64,000 nt of DNA from Xenorhabdus bovienii SS-2004 (GCF_000027225.1 NC_013892.1:3224001-3288000), one strand, 5' to 3'. Counted from the first letter of the stretch, positions 39,506 to 49,878 are shown. Notes: generated by a model not told the origin, from the letters alone. Numbers and translations are program-made.

Positions 39506-40516
39506 TCATTGTGGAACAACAGCCAGCAATCCCAACAACTCACGTTGTTGTCGGCTTTGCTCATGAGTTTGCATACCGTAGGCAGCTCCTGTCTGCATTA
39601 ATGTCGCGATTTGATGATTTTTTCCTTCCCTGATCAAATGGCTGACCGCTTGGTTGACGACCAGAACTTCATAAATGGCTACTCTTCCCCCTTCTCTGGC
39701 AGGAAGCAGTTGTTGAGAAATAACTGCTTTTAAACTTCCTGCCAGTTGGCTGCATATCCAGCCCTTTTCTTCTGCACTGAAAACATCAACCAAACGATCT
39801 AGTGCTTGAATTGCCCCACGGGTATGTAATGTTGACAGAACCAGATGTCCTGTTTCAGCCGCTGTCAATGCCAAGCGGATCGTCTCTTTGTCACGCAATT
39901 CTCCCAGCAAAATCACATCAGGATCTTGCCGTAATGCACCTTTCAAAGCCGTTTGATAATCCGGCACATCCCTGCTGATTTGTCTTTGCTGTATCAGGCA
40001 ATTTCGGCTTTGATGAACGAATTCTATTGGGTCTTCCAACGTAATGATATGTTTGTTGCCATGATTATTGAACGCATTGATTATCGCCGACAAAGTAGTA
40101 GATTTACCGCTTCCCGTTGCGCCTGTTACTAATACCAACCCGCTTTGCTCCTGCAAAATCAGACGTTGGATAATGTCCGGTGCATATAATTGTTCCAGAG
40201 TAGGACATTTATCCGCGATTAACCTCAATACCAATGAAACATGACACTGTTGGTAAAACAGATTCCCCCTGAACCGCTGCTTATCTGGCATTTCCACCAC
40301 AAAATCAACATGACCGTATTCCTGTAACTGCTGCTGTTGTTCTTCGGTCAATATTTTCCTACTCCATGCAATGAGGGTATCACCCTGCATTTCTGCCAGT
40401 TGCATCTGTGGGTACAGCACACCATTGATGCGCAAAACCGGAACTTTCCCGACACAAAGATGCAGATCAGAAGCATTATGCTTTACACTAAGAGCCACCA
40501 ATTTTTCCATATTCAT
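39506..40516 (-). CDS. yggR: PilT-like twitching ATPase (YggR)
   Basis: 336 aa secretion/retraction ATPase. Walker A is GATGSGKSTTLSAIIN, the Asp box ITLEDPIEFVH, Walker B QDPDVILLGELRD and the His box LVLSTLHTRGAIQALDRLVD. N-terminal PAS-like part SVKHNASDLHLCVGKVPVLR is typical of PilT. No pilus genes adjoin it here, though an A24 prepilin peptidase lies 3 kb upstream. Divergent from yggS with only 21 bases between. Confidence 0.92.
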   Translation of the reverse strand: MNMEKLVALSVKHNASDLHLCVGKVPVLRINGVLYPQMQLAEMQGDTLIAWSRKILTEEQQQQLQEYGHVDFVVEMPDKQRFRGNLFYQQCHVSLVLRLIADKCPTLEQLYAPDIIQRLILQEQSGLVLVTGATGSGKSTTLSAIINAFNNHGNKHIITLEDPIEFVHQSRNCLIQQRQISRDVPDYQTALKGALRQDPDVILLGELRDKETIRLALTAAETGHLVLSTLHTRGAIQALDRLVDVFSAEEKGWICSQLAGSLKAVISQQLLPAREGGRVAIYEVLVVNQAVSHLIREGKNHQIATLMQTGAAYGMQTHEQSRQQRELLGLLAVVPQ

Positions 40517-40537
40517 TTTTAATCTCCTGAGTCACTT

Positions 40538-41239
40538 ATGAACAATATCGAACAAAATCTTCACGATGTCAGGAACCGCATAGCCCTTACAGCTCAAAAG
40601 TGCGGACGCTATCCACAAGAAATTACGCTGCTTGCAGTCAGTAAAACCAAACCTGCGGACGCTATCGCAAAAGCCATAGAGACTGGTCAGCGGGAATTTG
40701 GTGAAAACTACGTTCGAGAAGGGGTTGAGAAAGTTCAACACTTTGCTAATCATAATGATTTGGTATGGCACTTTATCGGCCCTTTGCAGTCCAATAAAAG
40801 TCGCTTGGTGGCAGAACATTTTGACTGGTGCCATACCATAGACCGATTGAAAATAGCTCAACGCTTAAGTGAGCAACGCCCTGAAAACATGGCGCCACTT
40901 AATATCCTGATTCAAATTAATATCAGTGGTGAAGACAGCAAATCGGGCATTATTCTGACAGCACTGCCGGAACTGGCAAAGACCATAAATGCGCTACCCA
41001 ATCTGGTATTACGTGGGCTGATGGCGATCCCTGCACCAGAAAGCGATTTTGAACGTCAGATGGCGATATTTCACCAAATGGAACAAGCATTTATTGAATT
41101 GAAAACGCAATATCCACGAGTTGATACACTTTCAATGGGCATGACGGATGATATGGAAGCTGCTATCTCCTGCGGCTCTACACTGGTGCGCATTGGAACG
41201 GCAATTTTCGGTGCCCGTCAGTACAATACTCAACCCTAA
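40538..41239 (+). CDS. yggS: PLP homeostasis protein YggS (PLPBP)
   Basis: 233 aa fold-type III PLP-binding protein. PLP lysine in TLLAVSKTKPADAI; FGENYVREGVEKV, WHFIGPLQSNKSR and the C-terminal SMGMTDDMEAAISCGSTLVRIGTAIFG are all conserved. It buffers PLP and affects amino-acid and keto-acid metabolism. Followed by proC after 43 bases. Confidence 0.96.
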   Translation: MNNIEQNLHDVRNRIALTAQKCGRYPQEITLLAVSKTKPADAIAKAIETGQREFGENYVREGVEKVQHFANHNDLVWHFIGPLQSNKSRLVAEHFDWCHTIDRLKIAQRLSEQRPENMAPLNILIQINISGEDSKSGIILTALPELAKTINALPNLVLRGLMAIPAPESDFERQMAIFHQMEQAFIELKTQYPRVDTLSMGMTDDMEAAISCGSTLVRIGTAIFGARQYNTQP

Positions 41240-41282
41240 ATTAACTGGCCAAAATCAACTGATTAATATGCGGGACTATTTA

Positions 41283-42104
41283 ATGAAAAATCGTAAAATC
41301 ACCTTTATTGGCGCTGGAAATATGGCTCATGCCATTATCGCCGGGCTGGTCAGAACAGGTTATCCTGCTGAATTCATCACGGTCTGCTCCCCAAATACAA
41401 CCCGTCGTGACGTTCTGGCAAAAGAGTATGGCATCAACAGCGAAAACGATAACATTCGTTATGCCCAGGAAGCCGATGTCATTGTTCTGGCAGTAAAACC
41501 TCAAATGATGGAAGAAGTTTGTGATTCACTGCGTTCACAAATAGATTTCAGTCATAAACTGGTACTCTCTATTGCCGCAGGTATTCCAGTTGCCCGTTTT
41601 TACACGCTGTTGCAAGATAACCTCAATATCATCCGCATCATGCCAAATACGCCCGCACTTGTGGGGCAAGGGATCAGTGGCCTATTTGCGCCTGAGTACG
41701 TCACTCAGCCTGATCGCCAGTTTACCGAATCACTGATGTGCGGTGTTGGTAAAGTCTGCTGGGTCAATGATGAGAATGGCATCAACAATATTATTGCCGT
41801 CGCAGGCAGTGCGCCGGCTTACTTTTTCCTGTTTATGGAATCCATGCAGCAAGAAGCTGAACGTCTGGGATTCGATAGCCAAACTGCCAGAGAACTTGTC
41901 CTGCAAGCGGCTACAGGTTCGGCTAAACTTGCTGAGTCACAGGCAGATCTTCCTTTTGCTATTCTGCGCGAGCAGGTAACATCTAAAGGCGGTACAACTG
42001 CCGAAGCTCTGCGCATTTTTTATGAAGGCCATCTACCTGAGATCGTATCCAGCGCCATGCAGGCAGCAATCCGCCGAGCGCAGGAAATGGAAAAACTATT
42101 TTAA
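41283..42104 (+). CDS. proC: Pyrroline-5-carboxylate reductase
   Basis: NADPH-dependent last step of proline synthesis. 273 aa. Rossmann motif ITFIGAGNMAHAIIAGLV at the start; NIIRIMPNTPALVGQGISGL and the family signature around QVTSKGGTTAEALRIF. I chose the ATG at 41283 (MKNRKITFIGAGN); the longer frame from 41148 overlaps yggS and encodes 45 unrelated residues. Confidence 0.96.
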   Translation: MKNRKITFIGAGNMAHAIIAGLVRTGYPAEFITVCSPNTTRRDVLAKEYGINSENDNIRYAQEADVIVLAVKPQMMEEVCDSLRSQIDFSHKLVLSIAAGIPVARFYTLLQDNLNIIRIMPNTPALVGQGISGLFAPEYVTQPDRQFTESLMCGVGKVCWVNDENGINNIIAVAGSAPAYFFLFMESMQQEAERLGFDSQTARELVLQAATGSAKLAESQADLPFAILREQVTSKGGTTAEALRIFYEGHLPEIVSSAMQAAIRRAQEMEKLF

Positions 42105-42137
42105 TTCAATCAAGTGTCATTTAATCAGGGCTGCTAC

Positions 42138-42701
42138 ATGCAATTCTTAAACTTTATCTTTCTTACCGTTCTAGATTTATATATTGCGGTTTTACTGCTT
42201 CGAGTCTGGATGCAATGGGTACGTTGTGATTTTTATAATCCATTCGCACAATTTATCGTTAAAATCACCCAACCTGTGGTACGCCCATTACGCAAGGTCA
42301 TTCCCGCCATTGGTCCTATCGATACAGCATCCATAGTGTTTGCCTATCTAATCGTTCTTCTTAAGATGCTGATACCTGCATGGCTCGCAACGGGACAATT
42401 TGTGATACCTCTCGCGATTTTGTTCCTAGTCGGAATGATTGAACTGCTTACCGCAGCCGGAAAACTCATATTCTGGCTCGTCATTGCCCGTGCATTATTA
42501 AGTTGGATCAGTCAAGGACGCAATCCGGTTGACTACGTTTTGATTCAATTGACTGAGCCATTGATGGCACCTATCCGTCGTATCATTCCTGCCATGGGTG
42601 GCATTGATTTTTCTGCCATGATTGTCATGTTAGTTCTCTACGCGCTGAATGTCCTACGTTACAATGTCATGACGTGGTTAATTTCAATGATAAGCGGTTG
42701 A
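42138..42701 (+). CDS. yggT: YggT family membrane protein
   Basis: 187 aa integral membrane protein with two homologous YGGT repeats: RVWMQWVRCDFYNPFAQF, followed by QPVVRPLRKVIPAIG, and RALLSWISQGRNPVDY, followed by EPLMAPIRRIIPAMGGIDFS. Role uncertain (linked to osmotic tolerance and cell division in some bacteria). ATG at 42138 (MQFLNFIFLTVLDLY) matches the E. coli start. yggU, normally next, is missing. Confidence 0.93.
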   Translation: MQFLNFIFLTVLDLYIAVLLLRVWMQWVRCDFYNPFAQFIVKITQPVVRPLRKVIPAIGPIDTASIVFAYLIVLLKMLIPAWLATGQFVIPLAILFLVGMIELLTAAGKLIFWLVIARALLSWISQGRNPVDYVLIQLTEPLMAPIRRIIPAMGGIDFSAMIVMLVLYALNVLRYNVMTWLISMISG

Positions 42702-42731
42702 TTAGATAAATAAATTAATTGGATAAAAGCA

Positions 42732-43325
42732 ATGCAAAAAATTGTTCTCGCCACAGGCAATGCTGGCAAAGTTCGTGAGTTGGCTGATTTACTGACTGAC
42801 TTTGGCTTAGATATCGTGGCTCAAACCGAGCTGGGTGTTGATTCAGCCGATGAAACAGGTCTGACTTTCATTGAAAATGCCATCATCAAAGCGCGCCATG
42901 CAGCAGCAATAACGGGGTTACCCGCAATAGCAGATGATTCAGGGCTATCAGTCAATGCCTTAGGCGGCGCACCGGGCATCTATTCTGCCCGCTACGCAGG
43001 TATTGATGCTTCCGATCGGGATAATCTGGAAAAGCTGCTGGAAGCGATGCGTGATATTCCTGATGAAAAGCGCCAGGCACAATTCAATTGTGTACTGGTC
43101 TATCTACGCCATGCAGAAGATCCGACTCCACTGATTTTCCACGGTCGCTGGTCTGGCATCATTACCCATGAACCCGCTGGCAATGGCGGTTTTGGTTATG
43201 ACCCGATTTTTTATGTGCCAGAATTTGGCTGTACGGCAGCAGAGCTGAGTCACGAACAAAAAAGTGCAGTTTCACATCGTGGACAAGCGTTGAAAATGCT
43301 GTTGGAAGCCATGCTTAATGCTTAA
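42732..43325 (+). CDS. rdgB: dITP/XTP pyrophosphatase RdgB
   Basis: Removes non-canonical purine nucleotides (dITP, XTP) from the pool. 197 aa, same length as E. coli. Starts [20 protein letters not shown]; the catalytic region is [21 protein letters not shown] with IYSARYAG, and [15 protein letters not shown] and [10 protein letters not shown] at the end are conserved. Overlaps hemW by 8 bases. Confidence 0.97.
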   Translation: MQKIVLATGNAGKVRELADLLTDFGLDIVAQTELGVDSADETGLTFIENAIIKARHAAAITGLPAIADDSGLSVNALGGAPGIYSARYAGIDASDRDNLEKLLEAMRDIPDEKRQAQFNCVLVYLRHAEDPTPLIFHGRWSGIITHEPAGNGGFGYDPIFYVPEFGCTAAELSHEQKSAVSHRGQALKMLLEAMLNA

Positions 43326-44448
43326 ATTACCGCCACTAAGTCTTTATATCCATATTCCCTGGTGTGTACAAAAGTGCCCTTACTGTGATTTCAATTCACA
43401 CGCGTTAAAGGGAGATGTACCACATCAGGAATATGTTGAGCACCTGCTGGCAGACTTACGTGCTGACTTGCCGATGATTGAAGATCGTGAAGTATCGACA
43501 ATTTTTATCGGCGGCGGAACCCCCAGCCTGCTCAGCGCTGAGGGTATGCAACGCCTGCTTGACGGAGTACGGGCGTCACTGCCACTCTCTTCGCAGGCAG
43601 AAATCACGATGGAAGCCAATCCGGGAACTGTTGAAGCTGGCCGTTTCAGCGCTTACCAGAAAGCAGGTGTCAATCGAATTTCCATCGGCGTACAGAGCTT
43701 TGGTTCAGATAAGTTGATTCGTCTAGGGCGCATCCATGGCCCAGACGAAGCAAAACGGGCAGCACATTTGGCTGCCGACCTTGGTTTACGCAGTTTCAAT
43801 CTGGATTTAATGCACGGGTTGCCCAACCAAACACTGAATGAAGCATTGGATGATTTACGTCAGGCGATTGAACTTTCTCCGCCACATCTGTCTTGGTATC
43901 AATTGACGATTGAACCTAATACCAGCTTTGGTTCCCGCCCGCCCGTTCTACCGGACGATGATGCGCTATGGGATATCTTCTCCCAAGGGCATCAATTATT
44001 GACAGCTGCGGGCTATCAGCAATATGAAACTTCGGCCTATGCCAAAGCGGGTTACCAATGTCAGCATAATCTCAATTACTGGCGTTTTGGTGATTACTTA
44101 GGTATTGGCTGCGGCGCACATGGAAAAATTTCGTTTGAAGATGGCCGTATTCTCCGTACAGTCAAAACCAAGCACCCGCGCGGTTATATGCAGGGACGTT
44201 ATTTAGATCAACAAAATCAATTGGATAATGAAGATCGTCCATTTGAATTTTTCATGAACCGTTTTCGCTTGCTGGAAGCTATGCCACGACACGATTTCAG
44301 TGATTTTACCGGATTACCGGAAAGTGCCATTCGTCCACAACTTGATGAAGCACTGGCTAAAGGTTATATCACTGAAAACGCGACGCATTGGCAGATCACC
44401 AAACACGGCAAGTTATTCCTGAATTCACTGTTAGAGCTGTTTCTTTAA
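43318..44448 (+). CDS. hemW: Heme chaperone HemW (radical SAM)
   Basis: 376 aa (E. coli 378) radical-SAM protein that delivers heme to respiratory enzymes. The cluster motif CxxxCxxC is in [37 protein letters not shown] and [10 protein letters not shown] follow, and the HemW C-terminal domain ends [14 protein letters not shown]. Formerly yggW and confused with coproporphyrinogen oxidase HemN, which has an extra motif. Last gene before a strong terminator. Confidence 0.96.
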   Translation: MLKLPPLSLYIHIPWCVQKCPYCDFNSHALKGDVPHQEYVEHLLADLRADLPMIEDREVSTIFIGGGTPSLLSAEGMQRLLDGVRASLPLSSQAEITMEANPGTVEAGRFSAYQKAGVNRISIGVQSFGSDKLIRLGRIHGPDEAKRAAHLAADLGLRSFNLDLMHGLPNQTLNEALDDLRQAIELSPPHLSWYQLTIEPNTSFGSRPPVLPDDDALWDIFSQGHQLLTAAGYQQYETSAYAKAGYQCQHNLNYWRFGDYLGIGCGAHGKISFEDGRILRTVKTKHPRGYMQGRYLDQQNQLDNEDRPFEFFMNRFRLLEAMPRHDFSDFTGLPESAIRPQLDEALAKGYITENATHWQITKHGKLFLNSLLELFL

Positions 44449-44456
44449 AGGATAAA

Positions 44457-44488
44457 CTGCACCTGAAAATATCAGGTGCAGCCTTTAT
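44457..44488 (+). terminator. Terminator of the yggS-hemW operon
   Basis: CTGCACCTGA (44457-44466) pairs exactly with TCAGGTGCAG (44472-44481) over a 5-base loop, followed by CCTTTATT. Confidence 0.9.
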
Positions 44489-44632
44489 TGGCGAATGCCT
44501 TGCTTGCAAGAATTGCTTTAAATCACGTTTATTTTTGATGGTAATAATATCAGTATTAATACCAACCAACTCATTAGAATTTAGTATTGATTTCTTGGGG
44601 ATGATTTAATAACGAATCATTAAATTATGGAA

Positions 44633-45577
44633 TTACAATACATCAGCAACCGCATTCACTTGCTGTGTCAAACTATCCAGCCCACCGCCAGACAAATACC
44701 ATAGATCAGATTGCAGATAAACAATCTTACCATTTTTATAGGCATTGGTTGATTTCACCTGATCATTTTCAAACTGATTTTTTGTCAATTCTCCTGCACC
44801 AATCGCTTTGCTGCGGTCGATGATAAAAATAGCATCAGGATTTGCTTTAGCAATCATTTCTGCTGTTACCGCACGGGATTTTTCTTTATCGGTTGGAAGC
44901 GGTAATTCAGCGCGCTGAGTTTTCACCACATCATAGACAATGGCTTGGTTATTCGGATATAAAGTACCTGCGTTATGTAAAAGAACCAATACCTTACTAT
45001 TTGAATATTTAGCTTTCTCCTGCGCTGTGGCAATCGTTTTTTCCAGATCTTCAATCTGGGTCTTAACTGCATTCTGCTTGTTAAATAGTTCACCTAATAA
45101 CTTTAAGTTACTTTCAACTGACGACAAATAATTTTTACTGTCAGTATCTAAATTCACTGTTGGGGCAATTTTTGACAGAGATGGATAGAAATTACCCTGA
45201 CGCCCGGTAATCACAATCAGATCCGGTTTCATGCCAGCCAATTTTTCTAAATCCGGTTCTTTCATTCCCCCTGCATTCTGCATATTTGCTGACATATTAC
45301 CACGCACATATTCAGGGGCATTGCCGACAGGTAATGCGATAACGCGATCAGATAAACCCAGCTTTACCAGTGAATCGTAAATCCCAAAATCAAACAGGAC
45401 GATCCGTTCAGGGTTCTTTTTAACCTGTGTTTCACCGGAAAAATGTTTTACTGTGACGAAATCACCAGATTGTACTATCACGGAATTAGGAGTAAATAAC
45501 ACTGATGGCTGACTGAATGCAGAATAACTAGTGACAGAAAGCAGCGAAGCTAAAACAACTGGCAGGATTTTTTTCAT
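44633..45577 (-). CDS. Periplasmic iron-siderophore binding protein (CeuE/FatB/YclQ-like), orphan
   Basis: 314 aa solute-binding protein of an ABC transporter for ferric siderophores. Signal peptide ends near SAFSQ; type III binding-protein fold: NPERIVLFDFGIYDSLVKLG, LEKLAGMKPDLIVITGRQG, and the C-terminal YKNGKIVYLQSDLWYLSGGG. Best fit is the CeuE/VctP/YclQ group for catecholate iron. No permease or ATPase gene is next to it, so the partner must be elsewhere. ATG at 45577 (MKKILPVV). A clear promoter and a long inverted repeat lie upstream. Confidence 0.85.
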   Translation of the reverse strand: MKKILPVVLASLLSVTSYSAFSQPSVLFTPNSVIVQSGDFVTVKHFSGETQVKKNPERIVLFDFGIYDSLVKLGLSDRVIALPVGNAPEYVRGNMSANMQNAGGMKEPDLEKLAGMKPDLIVITGRQGNFYPSLSKIAPTVNLDTDSKNYLSSVESNLKLLGELFNKQNAVKTQIEDLEKTIATAQEKAKYSNSKVLVLLHNAGTLYPNNQAIVYDVVKTQRAELPLPTDKEKSRAVTAEMIAKANPDAIFIIDRSKAIGAGELTKNQFENDQVKSTNAYKNGKIVYLQSDLWYLSGGGLDSLTQQVNAVADVL

Positions 45578-45619
45578 TGTTACACCTGAATTACGCATAT
45601 TAGTAATAAGTGACTCGCA

Positions 45620-45647
45620 TTCTAAGTGGCAACATTACTATGTCAAT
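45620..45647 (-). promoter_or_regulatory. Sigma-70 promoter of the siderophore-binding protein gene
   Basis: On the minus strand, TTGACA (45647-45642), a 16-base spacer and TAGAAT (45625-45620). It lies 43 bases upstream of the ATG at 45577. Near-consensus. Confidence 0.65.
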
Positions 45648-45650
45648 TAA

Positions 45651-45681
45651 ATAAGAATCAATTTCATATTGATTCTTATTT
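45651..45681. promoter_or_regulatory. 13-bp inverted repeat upstream of the siderophore-binding gene
   Basis: AATAAGAATCAAT and its exact complement around TTCAT. It sits just upstream of the -35 box of the 44633 gene and 19 bases after the yggN end. It may be an iron-regulator site or the AT-rich stem of a yggN terminator; it only loosely resembles a Fur box. Confidence 0.45.
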
Positions 45682-45699
45682 TTAGTGATATATTGTGAT

Positions 45700-46422
45700 T
45701 CACTTAATGGAGTTCATGAGACTGGTGCGTAGTTGTTCCAATTGGTTGGCTTTACTGCAAACTTCACCCTTAAAGCGATCCAGCTCTTGTTCCTGTTTTT
45801 TCCATTCTGCATCAAAACCATTTTGCATCCCGCCTAATCCACCGAGAAAAGACATCAACATCTGTTTGCCATCACCATTCTGCTCACTTTTCTTACGGCT
45901 CACTTCATTAATGCTATCCTGCAAAATACCACCAAGACTCTGCTGAATAAGATTCTGCCCTTCGGATTCCACCTTCTTAATGGCCTGAGAGTTGAATGCA
46001 ATGCCATCAGAACGAGTTTCAAGTACTTTGTCAATTTGCTTATTGAGGCCAGATTCCAATTGGGATAAACGGTTACGGATATTACTCTCCTTTCCCATTG
46101 TATTGACGACAACTTTATCCAGCGCTTGACGGGCACTTGTCAGATGGCTCAGTGTTTCTTTCTTAACCCACGGTAGATCCTGCCGAATAGCCTGCTGATA
46201 TCGCTGAGCCTTACCACGCTGTTCTGAATTCAATGACAGTGCTTTACCGTTACGGAGCATAGAACCATCTGGCAAAATTCTCAGATTCCCACTGGCTCCA
46301 ACAATCTGGACTGACTTTGACGTGACAATAATGTCATCCTGAATTGTCGCCTGACAGTCAGAATCTGCCTGTACCTGAGCGACAAATAATAACGATGCAG
46401 CAATCGCGATTCTGCGTAACAT
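45700..46422 (-). CDS. yggN: YggN family exported protein (DUF2884)
   Basis: 240 aa with a signal peptide (MLRRIAIAASLLFVAQVQAD). Conserved features of DUF2884: QVVGASGNLRILPDG-like IVGASGNLRILPDGSMLRNG, RSDGIAFNSQAIKKVESEG and GGILQDSINEVSRK. Function is unknown. It is alone between two other minus-strand genes, with glsB 81 bases upstream. Confidence 0.9.
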   Translation of the reverse strand: MLRRIAIAASLLFVAQVQADSDCQATIQDDIIVTSKSVQIVGASGNLRILPDGSMLRNGKALSLNSEQRGKAQRYQQAIRQDLPWVKKETLSHLTSARQALDKVVVNTMGKESNIRNRLSQLESGLNKQIDKVLETRSDGIAFNSQAIKKVESEGQNLIQQSLGGILQDSINEVSRKKSEQNGDGKQMLMSFLGGLGGMQNGFDAEWKKQEQELDRFKGEVCSKANQLEQLRTSLMNSIK

Positions 46423-46502
46423 ACGTTCTCCTGATTTGTTTTGCCTGACGACACCCTGCCCACAGATACAAGGGGTTAGGCTGTTATTTACTAAGGTTTG
46501 AA

Positions 46503-47432
46503 CTAAAAAATAGAGCGCCCGATACGCTCAGCCAATTTTTCCAATGCCGCACAACCCGCCAGTGAGTTACCGGAGCTATTCAGTTCAGGAGACCATACAG
46601 CAACCGTGAATTCCCCTGGCACAACACAGACTATTCCTCCGCCAACACCGGATTTCCCAGGCATTCCGATCCTGAAAGCAAACTCTCCAGAACCATCATA
46701 CATACCACACGTCAACATCAGCGCATTAATCTGTCTGGTTTGCCGAAGACTTAAAATTTGTTGTCCGGAACCTATCATACGGCCTTGATTCGCTAAGTAG
46801 ATAAAACACTGAGCCAGTTCAACACAATTCATTTTCAAGGCACAATAGTGGAAATAAGTTTGTAGAACCGTGAGCACATCATTCTCAAAATTACCGAACG
46901 ATTTCATCAAATAAGCAATTGCAGCATTGCGACTGGAATGCTCCATTTCTGAACGGGCAACGATATCATCATAGCAAATGTATTTTTGCCCGGTGAGGCT
47001 ACGAACGAACTCCAGCATTCTATGTTTAGGCGCACTTAACCTTGATTGCAACATGTCACAGATAACCAATGCACCTGCATTAATAAAGGGATTACGGGGA
47101 ATACCTTTTTCCAGTTCCAACTGTACTAATGAATTAAACGGCTGTCCCGAAGGTTCCGTACCCACTCGCTGCCAGATATCCTGCTCTTGATAGCGCGTCA
47201 TCGCCAGTGTCAGGCTCAATACTTTGGAAATGGATTGTATGGAAAAGCGCTTTTCCGCATCTCCCGCTCTAAAAACCTGCCCATCAACCGTACAGATGGC
47301 CATCGCCAGATTATTTACCGCAACTTCTGCCAAAGCAGGTATGTAACCTGCCACTTTTCCTTGGCCAATCAAAGGGCGTACTTCATCTAAGATATCTGCC
47401 AATAACGAATTAGAGAACCTTACCTTCACCAC
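46503..47432 (-). CDS. glsB: Glutaminase (GlsB type)
   Basis: Hydrolyses L-glutamine to glutamate and ammonia. 309 aa (E. coli GlsB 308), serine-dependent beta-lactamase-like fold. The SxxK catalytic pair is in [13 protein letters not shown]; other motifs are [31 protein letters not shown] and [16 protein letters not shown]. The start is a GTG: GGAGA lies five bases upstream of GTG at 47432; the TTG at 47447 opens the frame but lacks a site. Confidence 0.93.
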   Translation of the reverse strand: MVKVRFSNSLLADILDEVRPLIGQGKVAGYIPALAEVAVNNLAMAICTVDGQVFRAGDAEKRFSIQSISKVLSLTLAMTRYQEQDIWQRVGTEPSGQPFNSLVQLELEKGIPRNPFINAGALVICDMLQSRLSAPKHRMLEFVRSLTGQKYICYDDIVARSEMEHSSRNAAIAYLMKSFGNFENDVLTVLQTYFHYCALKMNCVELAQCFIYLANQGRMIGSGQQILSLRQTRQINALMLTCGMYDGSGEFAFRIGMPGKSGVGGGIVCVVPGEFTVAVWSPELNSSGNSLAGCAALEKLAERIGRSIF

Positions 47433-47447
47433 TTTTTCTCCAGACAA

Positions 47448-47476
47448 ACAAGGGCCCCAAAGGAGCCCTTGTATAC
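47448..47476 (-). terminator. Terminator of trmB-yggL
   Basis: ACAAGGGC (47448-47455) pairs with GCCCTTGT (47465-47472) and, read on the minus strand, is followed by TTGTCT. It ends the trmB-yggL transcript just upstream of glsB. Confidence 0.7.
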
Positions 47477-47519
47477 AACGTTATTTCTGTATAAAACACT
47501 ATTTTTATGCAATAGCGTA

Positions 47520-47846
47520 TCAATCCCACCACACATCAAACAATTCTGAGATGGCAACGTCTTCCATACCGCGATCTTTCAGCCATTTCTCCACCAACTG
47601 ACGGTGTTCTTCGGTACATTTGCCGATTTTCTGTAGGCAGAGCAAACCTTCCCACTGTAAATAGCCGCTGGCATCCAGCGCCAGACCGTTTGGTTCAACC
47701 AGCTCTTCAATAAAGGCATCAACTGTGTTGTCAACGATATCAACTGGTGTATTGGCCGGGAAATTCCACTTTACGGAAAAACCCAGTTCCTGAAATTCAT
47801 CAATATGCAATTTTTTACGCAGACGACGACTACGGTTTTTAGCCAT
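47520..47846 (-). CDS. yggL: YggL family protein (DUF469; 50S ribosome-associated)
   Basis: 108 aa, acidic. Starts [20 protein letters not shown] with a basic N-terminus and is full length for the family. It is translated from the last base of trmB (ATGA-type overlap at 47846). YggL has been found with the 50S subunit in E. coli; role not settled. Confidence 0.92.
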   Translation of the reverse strand: MAKNRSRRLRKKLHIDEFQELGFSVKWNFPANTPVDIVDNTVDAFIEELVEPNGLALDASGYLQWEGLLCLQKIGKCTEEHRQLVEKWLKDRGMEDVAISELFDVWWD

Positions 47847-48565
47847 TATTTTACCCTCTTAAACATTAGATCCCATACGCCATGCCCCAAACGCTGACCG
47901 CGCATCTCAAATTTCGTAACCGGACGTGAATCAGGACGTGGTACATAATCACTATTTTCCGACACGTTGCAATACCCTTCTGCCCCGCTCATTACTTTCA
48001 GCATATGTTCAGCATACGGCTGCCAGTCGGTTGCCATATGGAAGACACCACCGATTTTCAGCTTACTTCTGATAAGTTGAGCAAACTCAGGCTGTACAAT
48101 CCGACGTTTGTTATGACGGGCTTTATGCCACGGATCAGGGAAGAAAAGCTGCACCATTTCCAGACTCTGTTCCGGCAGCATATTTTCCAAAACTTCAATG
48201 GCATCATGACACATTACACGCAGATTACTGAGATTTTCATCTTCTGCGGAAGCCAGACATGCACCTACTCCCGGCACATGAACTTCAATCCCAAAAAAGT
48301 TTTTCTCTGGATTCTGGCCTGCCATCATCACCAGAGATGCTCCCATTCCGAAACCAATCTCCAGTACAACAGGCGCTTCACGACCAAAGAGTTCGCCCAT
48401 ATCGAACAGTTCTGGCTGATAATCCATGCCCATCTTTGGCCACATATCATCAAGTGCTTGCTGCTGACGACTCGTTAACCGACCCTGCCGACGCACAAAA
48501 CTGCGGACACGGCGCAAAGCCCTGCCATTTTCATCATATTCCGGTGAAATTACGTTATTTATCAT
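47846..48565 (-). CDS. trmB: tRNA (guanine-46-N7)-methyltransferase
   Basis: Makes m7G46 in tRNA variable loops with SAM. 239 aa as in E. coli. The SAM fold is [18 protein letters not shown], followed by [20 protein letters not shown], the family signature with PDPW and the basic loop. ATG at 48565 ([20 protein letters not shown]) gives the E. coli start; a frame-opening ATG at 48592 is upstream. Overlaps yggL. Confidence 0.96.
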   Translation of the reverse strand: MINNVISPEYDENGRALRRVRSFVRRQGRLTSRQQQALDDMWPKMGMDYQPELFDMGELFGREAPVVLEIGFGMGASLVMMAGQNPEKNFFGIEVHVPGVGACLASAEDENLSNLRVMCHDAIEVLENMLPEQSLEMVQLFFPDPWHKARHNKRRIVQPEFAQLIRSKLKIGGVFHMATDWQPYAEHMLKVMSGAEGYCNVSENSDYVPRPDSRPVTKFEMRGQRLGHGVWDLMFKRVK

Positions 48566-48808
48566 GGTACTTTTTATCAGTTTTAAAGGCATTTGCTCAG
48601 GCGTCTGGGACGTTATGTACCACAGGGTTGCCTAAAGAGAGCGCAATTATGCAAAGGTGGCTGATTTTATCAAGTTCAGTGTCCATAAGCACAACTTTAA
48701 TGCTGATTTGCGTAGCGCTTCGAAACAAAGTTCGGGTTTACACTGAGGTTACACTATGTTGCAATCCTGTTCACGAAACAATGATCATCTATAAAGACAA
48801 TTATTCTA

Positions 48809-49849
48809 ATGATGGAAGCCGAGCAATTTTCACAGGCGGTACTTGAATGGTATCACCGCTATGGTCGCAAGACCCTGCCATGGCAGCTGGAAAAAACGTC
48901 CTATCACGTCTGGCTTTCAGAGGTGATGCTGCAACAAACACAGGTCGCGACTGTCATTCCCTATTTCCAGAATTTTATTTCACGTTTTCCCAATGTTGCC
49001 TCACTGGCCGCCGCACCATTGGATGAGGTTTTGCATTTATGGACGGGGCTGGGTTATTACGCTCGTGCCCGTAACCTGCACAAAGCGGCTCAGCAGATTG
49101 TTGCTATACACAATGGTCAATTCCCGACTACCTTTAGTGATGTTATTGCCCTGCCCGGCGTTGGTCGCTCTACCGCAGGTGCCATTCTTTCACTGTCTCA
49201 GGGAAAGCACTTCCCGATTCTCGATGGCAACGTGAAGCGCGTTCTGGCTCGCTGCTACGCCATTGCTGGCTGGCCGGGGAAAAAAGAAGTAGAAAACCAG
49301 TTATGGGATATCAGTACCCGTGTTACCCCGAAACAGGGCGTCGAGTATTTTAATCAGGCGATGATGGATTTGGGCGCGATGGTCTGCACCCGCAGCAAAC
49401 CTAAATGTGAAATCTGCCCACTCAATACAGGCTGTATCTCCTACGCCAATCATAGTTGGGCAAGCTATCCAGGGAAAAAGCCAAAACAAATCATCCCTGA
49501 GAAAACGGCCTATTTTTTATTGATGCAGTATGGCGACACAGTTTGGTTGGAGCAACGTCCACTTTCAGGCATTTGGGGAGGATTATTTGCATTTCCTCAA
49601 TTCACGGATCAGACTTCACTGGAACAATGGTTGAAAGACTCCGGTATTTCTCACAGCAAACCTGATCAACTGATCGCATTTCGTCATACATTCAGCCATT
49701 TTCATCTCGATATTGTACCGATTAAAATCGATATTTTATCTTTTGATTCCTGCATGGATGAAAGCAAGGGACTTTGGTATAACTTACGCCAGCCAGCAAC
49801 TATTGGATTGGCAGCTCCCGTTGAATATCTTTTGCAGCAGCTGGGATAA
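48809..49849 (+). CDS. mutY: A/G-specific adenine glycosylase
   Basis: Removes adenine mispaired with 8-oxoguanine. 346 aa (E. coli 350). Helix-hairpin-helix with catalytic region [16 protein letters not shown] and [16 protein letters not shown]; 4Fe-4S cysteines in [17 protein letters not shown]; the C-terminal Nudix-like domain that recognises 8-oxoG follows ([14 protein letters not shown]). Start may be 48809 or 48812. Divergent from trmB; yggX starts 29 bases after it. Confidence 0.96.
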   Translation: MMEAEQFSQAVLEWYHRYGRKTLPWQLEKTSYHVWLSEVMLQQTQVATVIPYFQNFISRFPNVASLAAAPLDEVLHLWTGLGYYARARNLHKAAQQIVAIHNGQFPTTFSDVIALPGVGRSTAGAILSLSQGKHFPILDGNVKRVLARCYAIAGWPGKKEVENQLWDISTRVTPKQGVEYFNQAMMDLGAMVCTRSKPKCEICPLNTGCISYANHSWASYPGKKPKQIIPEKTAYFLLMQYGDTVWLEQRPLSGIWGGLFAFPQFTDQTSLEQWLKDSGISHSKPDQLIAFRHTFSHFHLDIVPIKIDILSFDSCMDESKGLWYNLRQPATIGLAAPVEYLLQQLG

Positions 49850-49878
49850 ACTTTGCCCTATTATTTTGAGGATTTATT

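Noticed and set aside
45651..45681. Classical Fur box before the siderophore-binding gene
   Set aside because: The repeat AATAAGAATCAAT does not match the 19-bp consensus well; kept as an undefined inverted repeat.
48259..48846. 195-codon plus-strand frame covering trmB and reaching mutY
   Set aside because: Antisense to trmB for most of its length; no family features.
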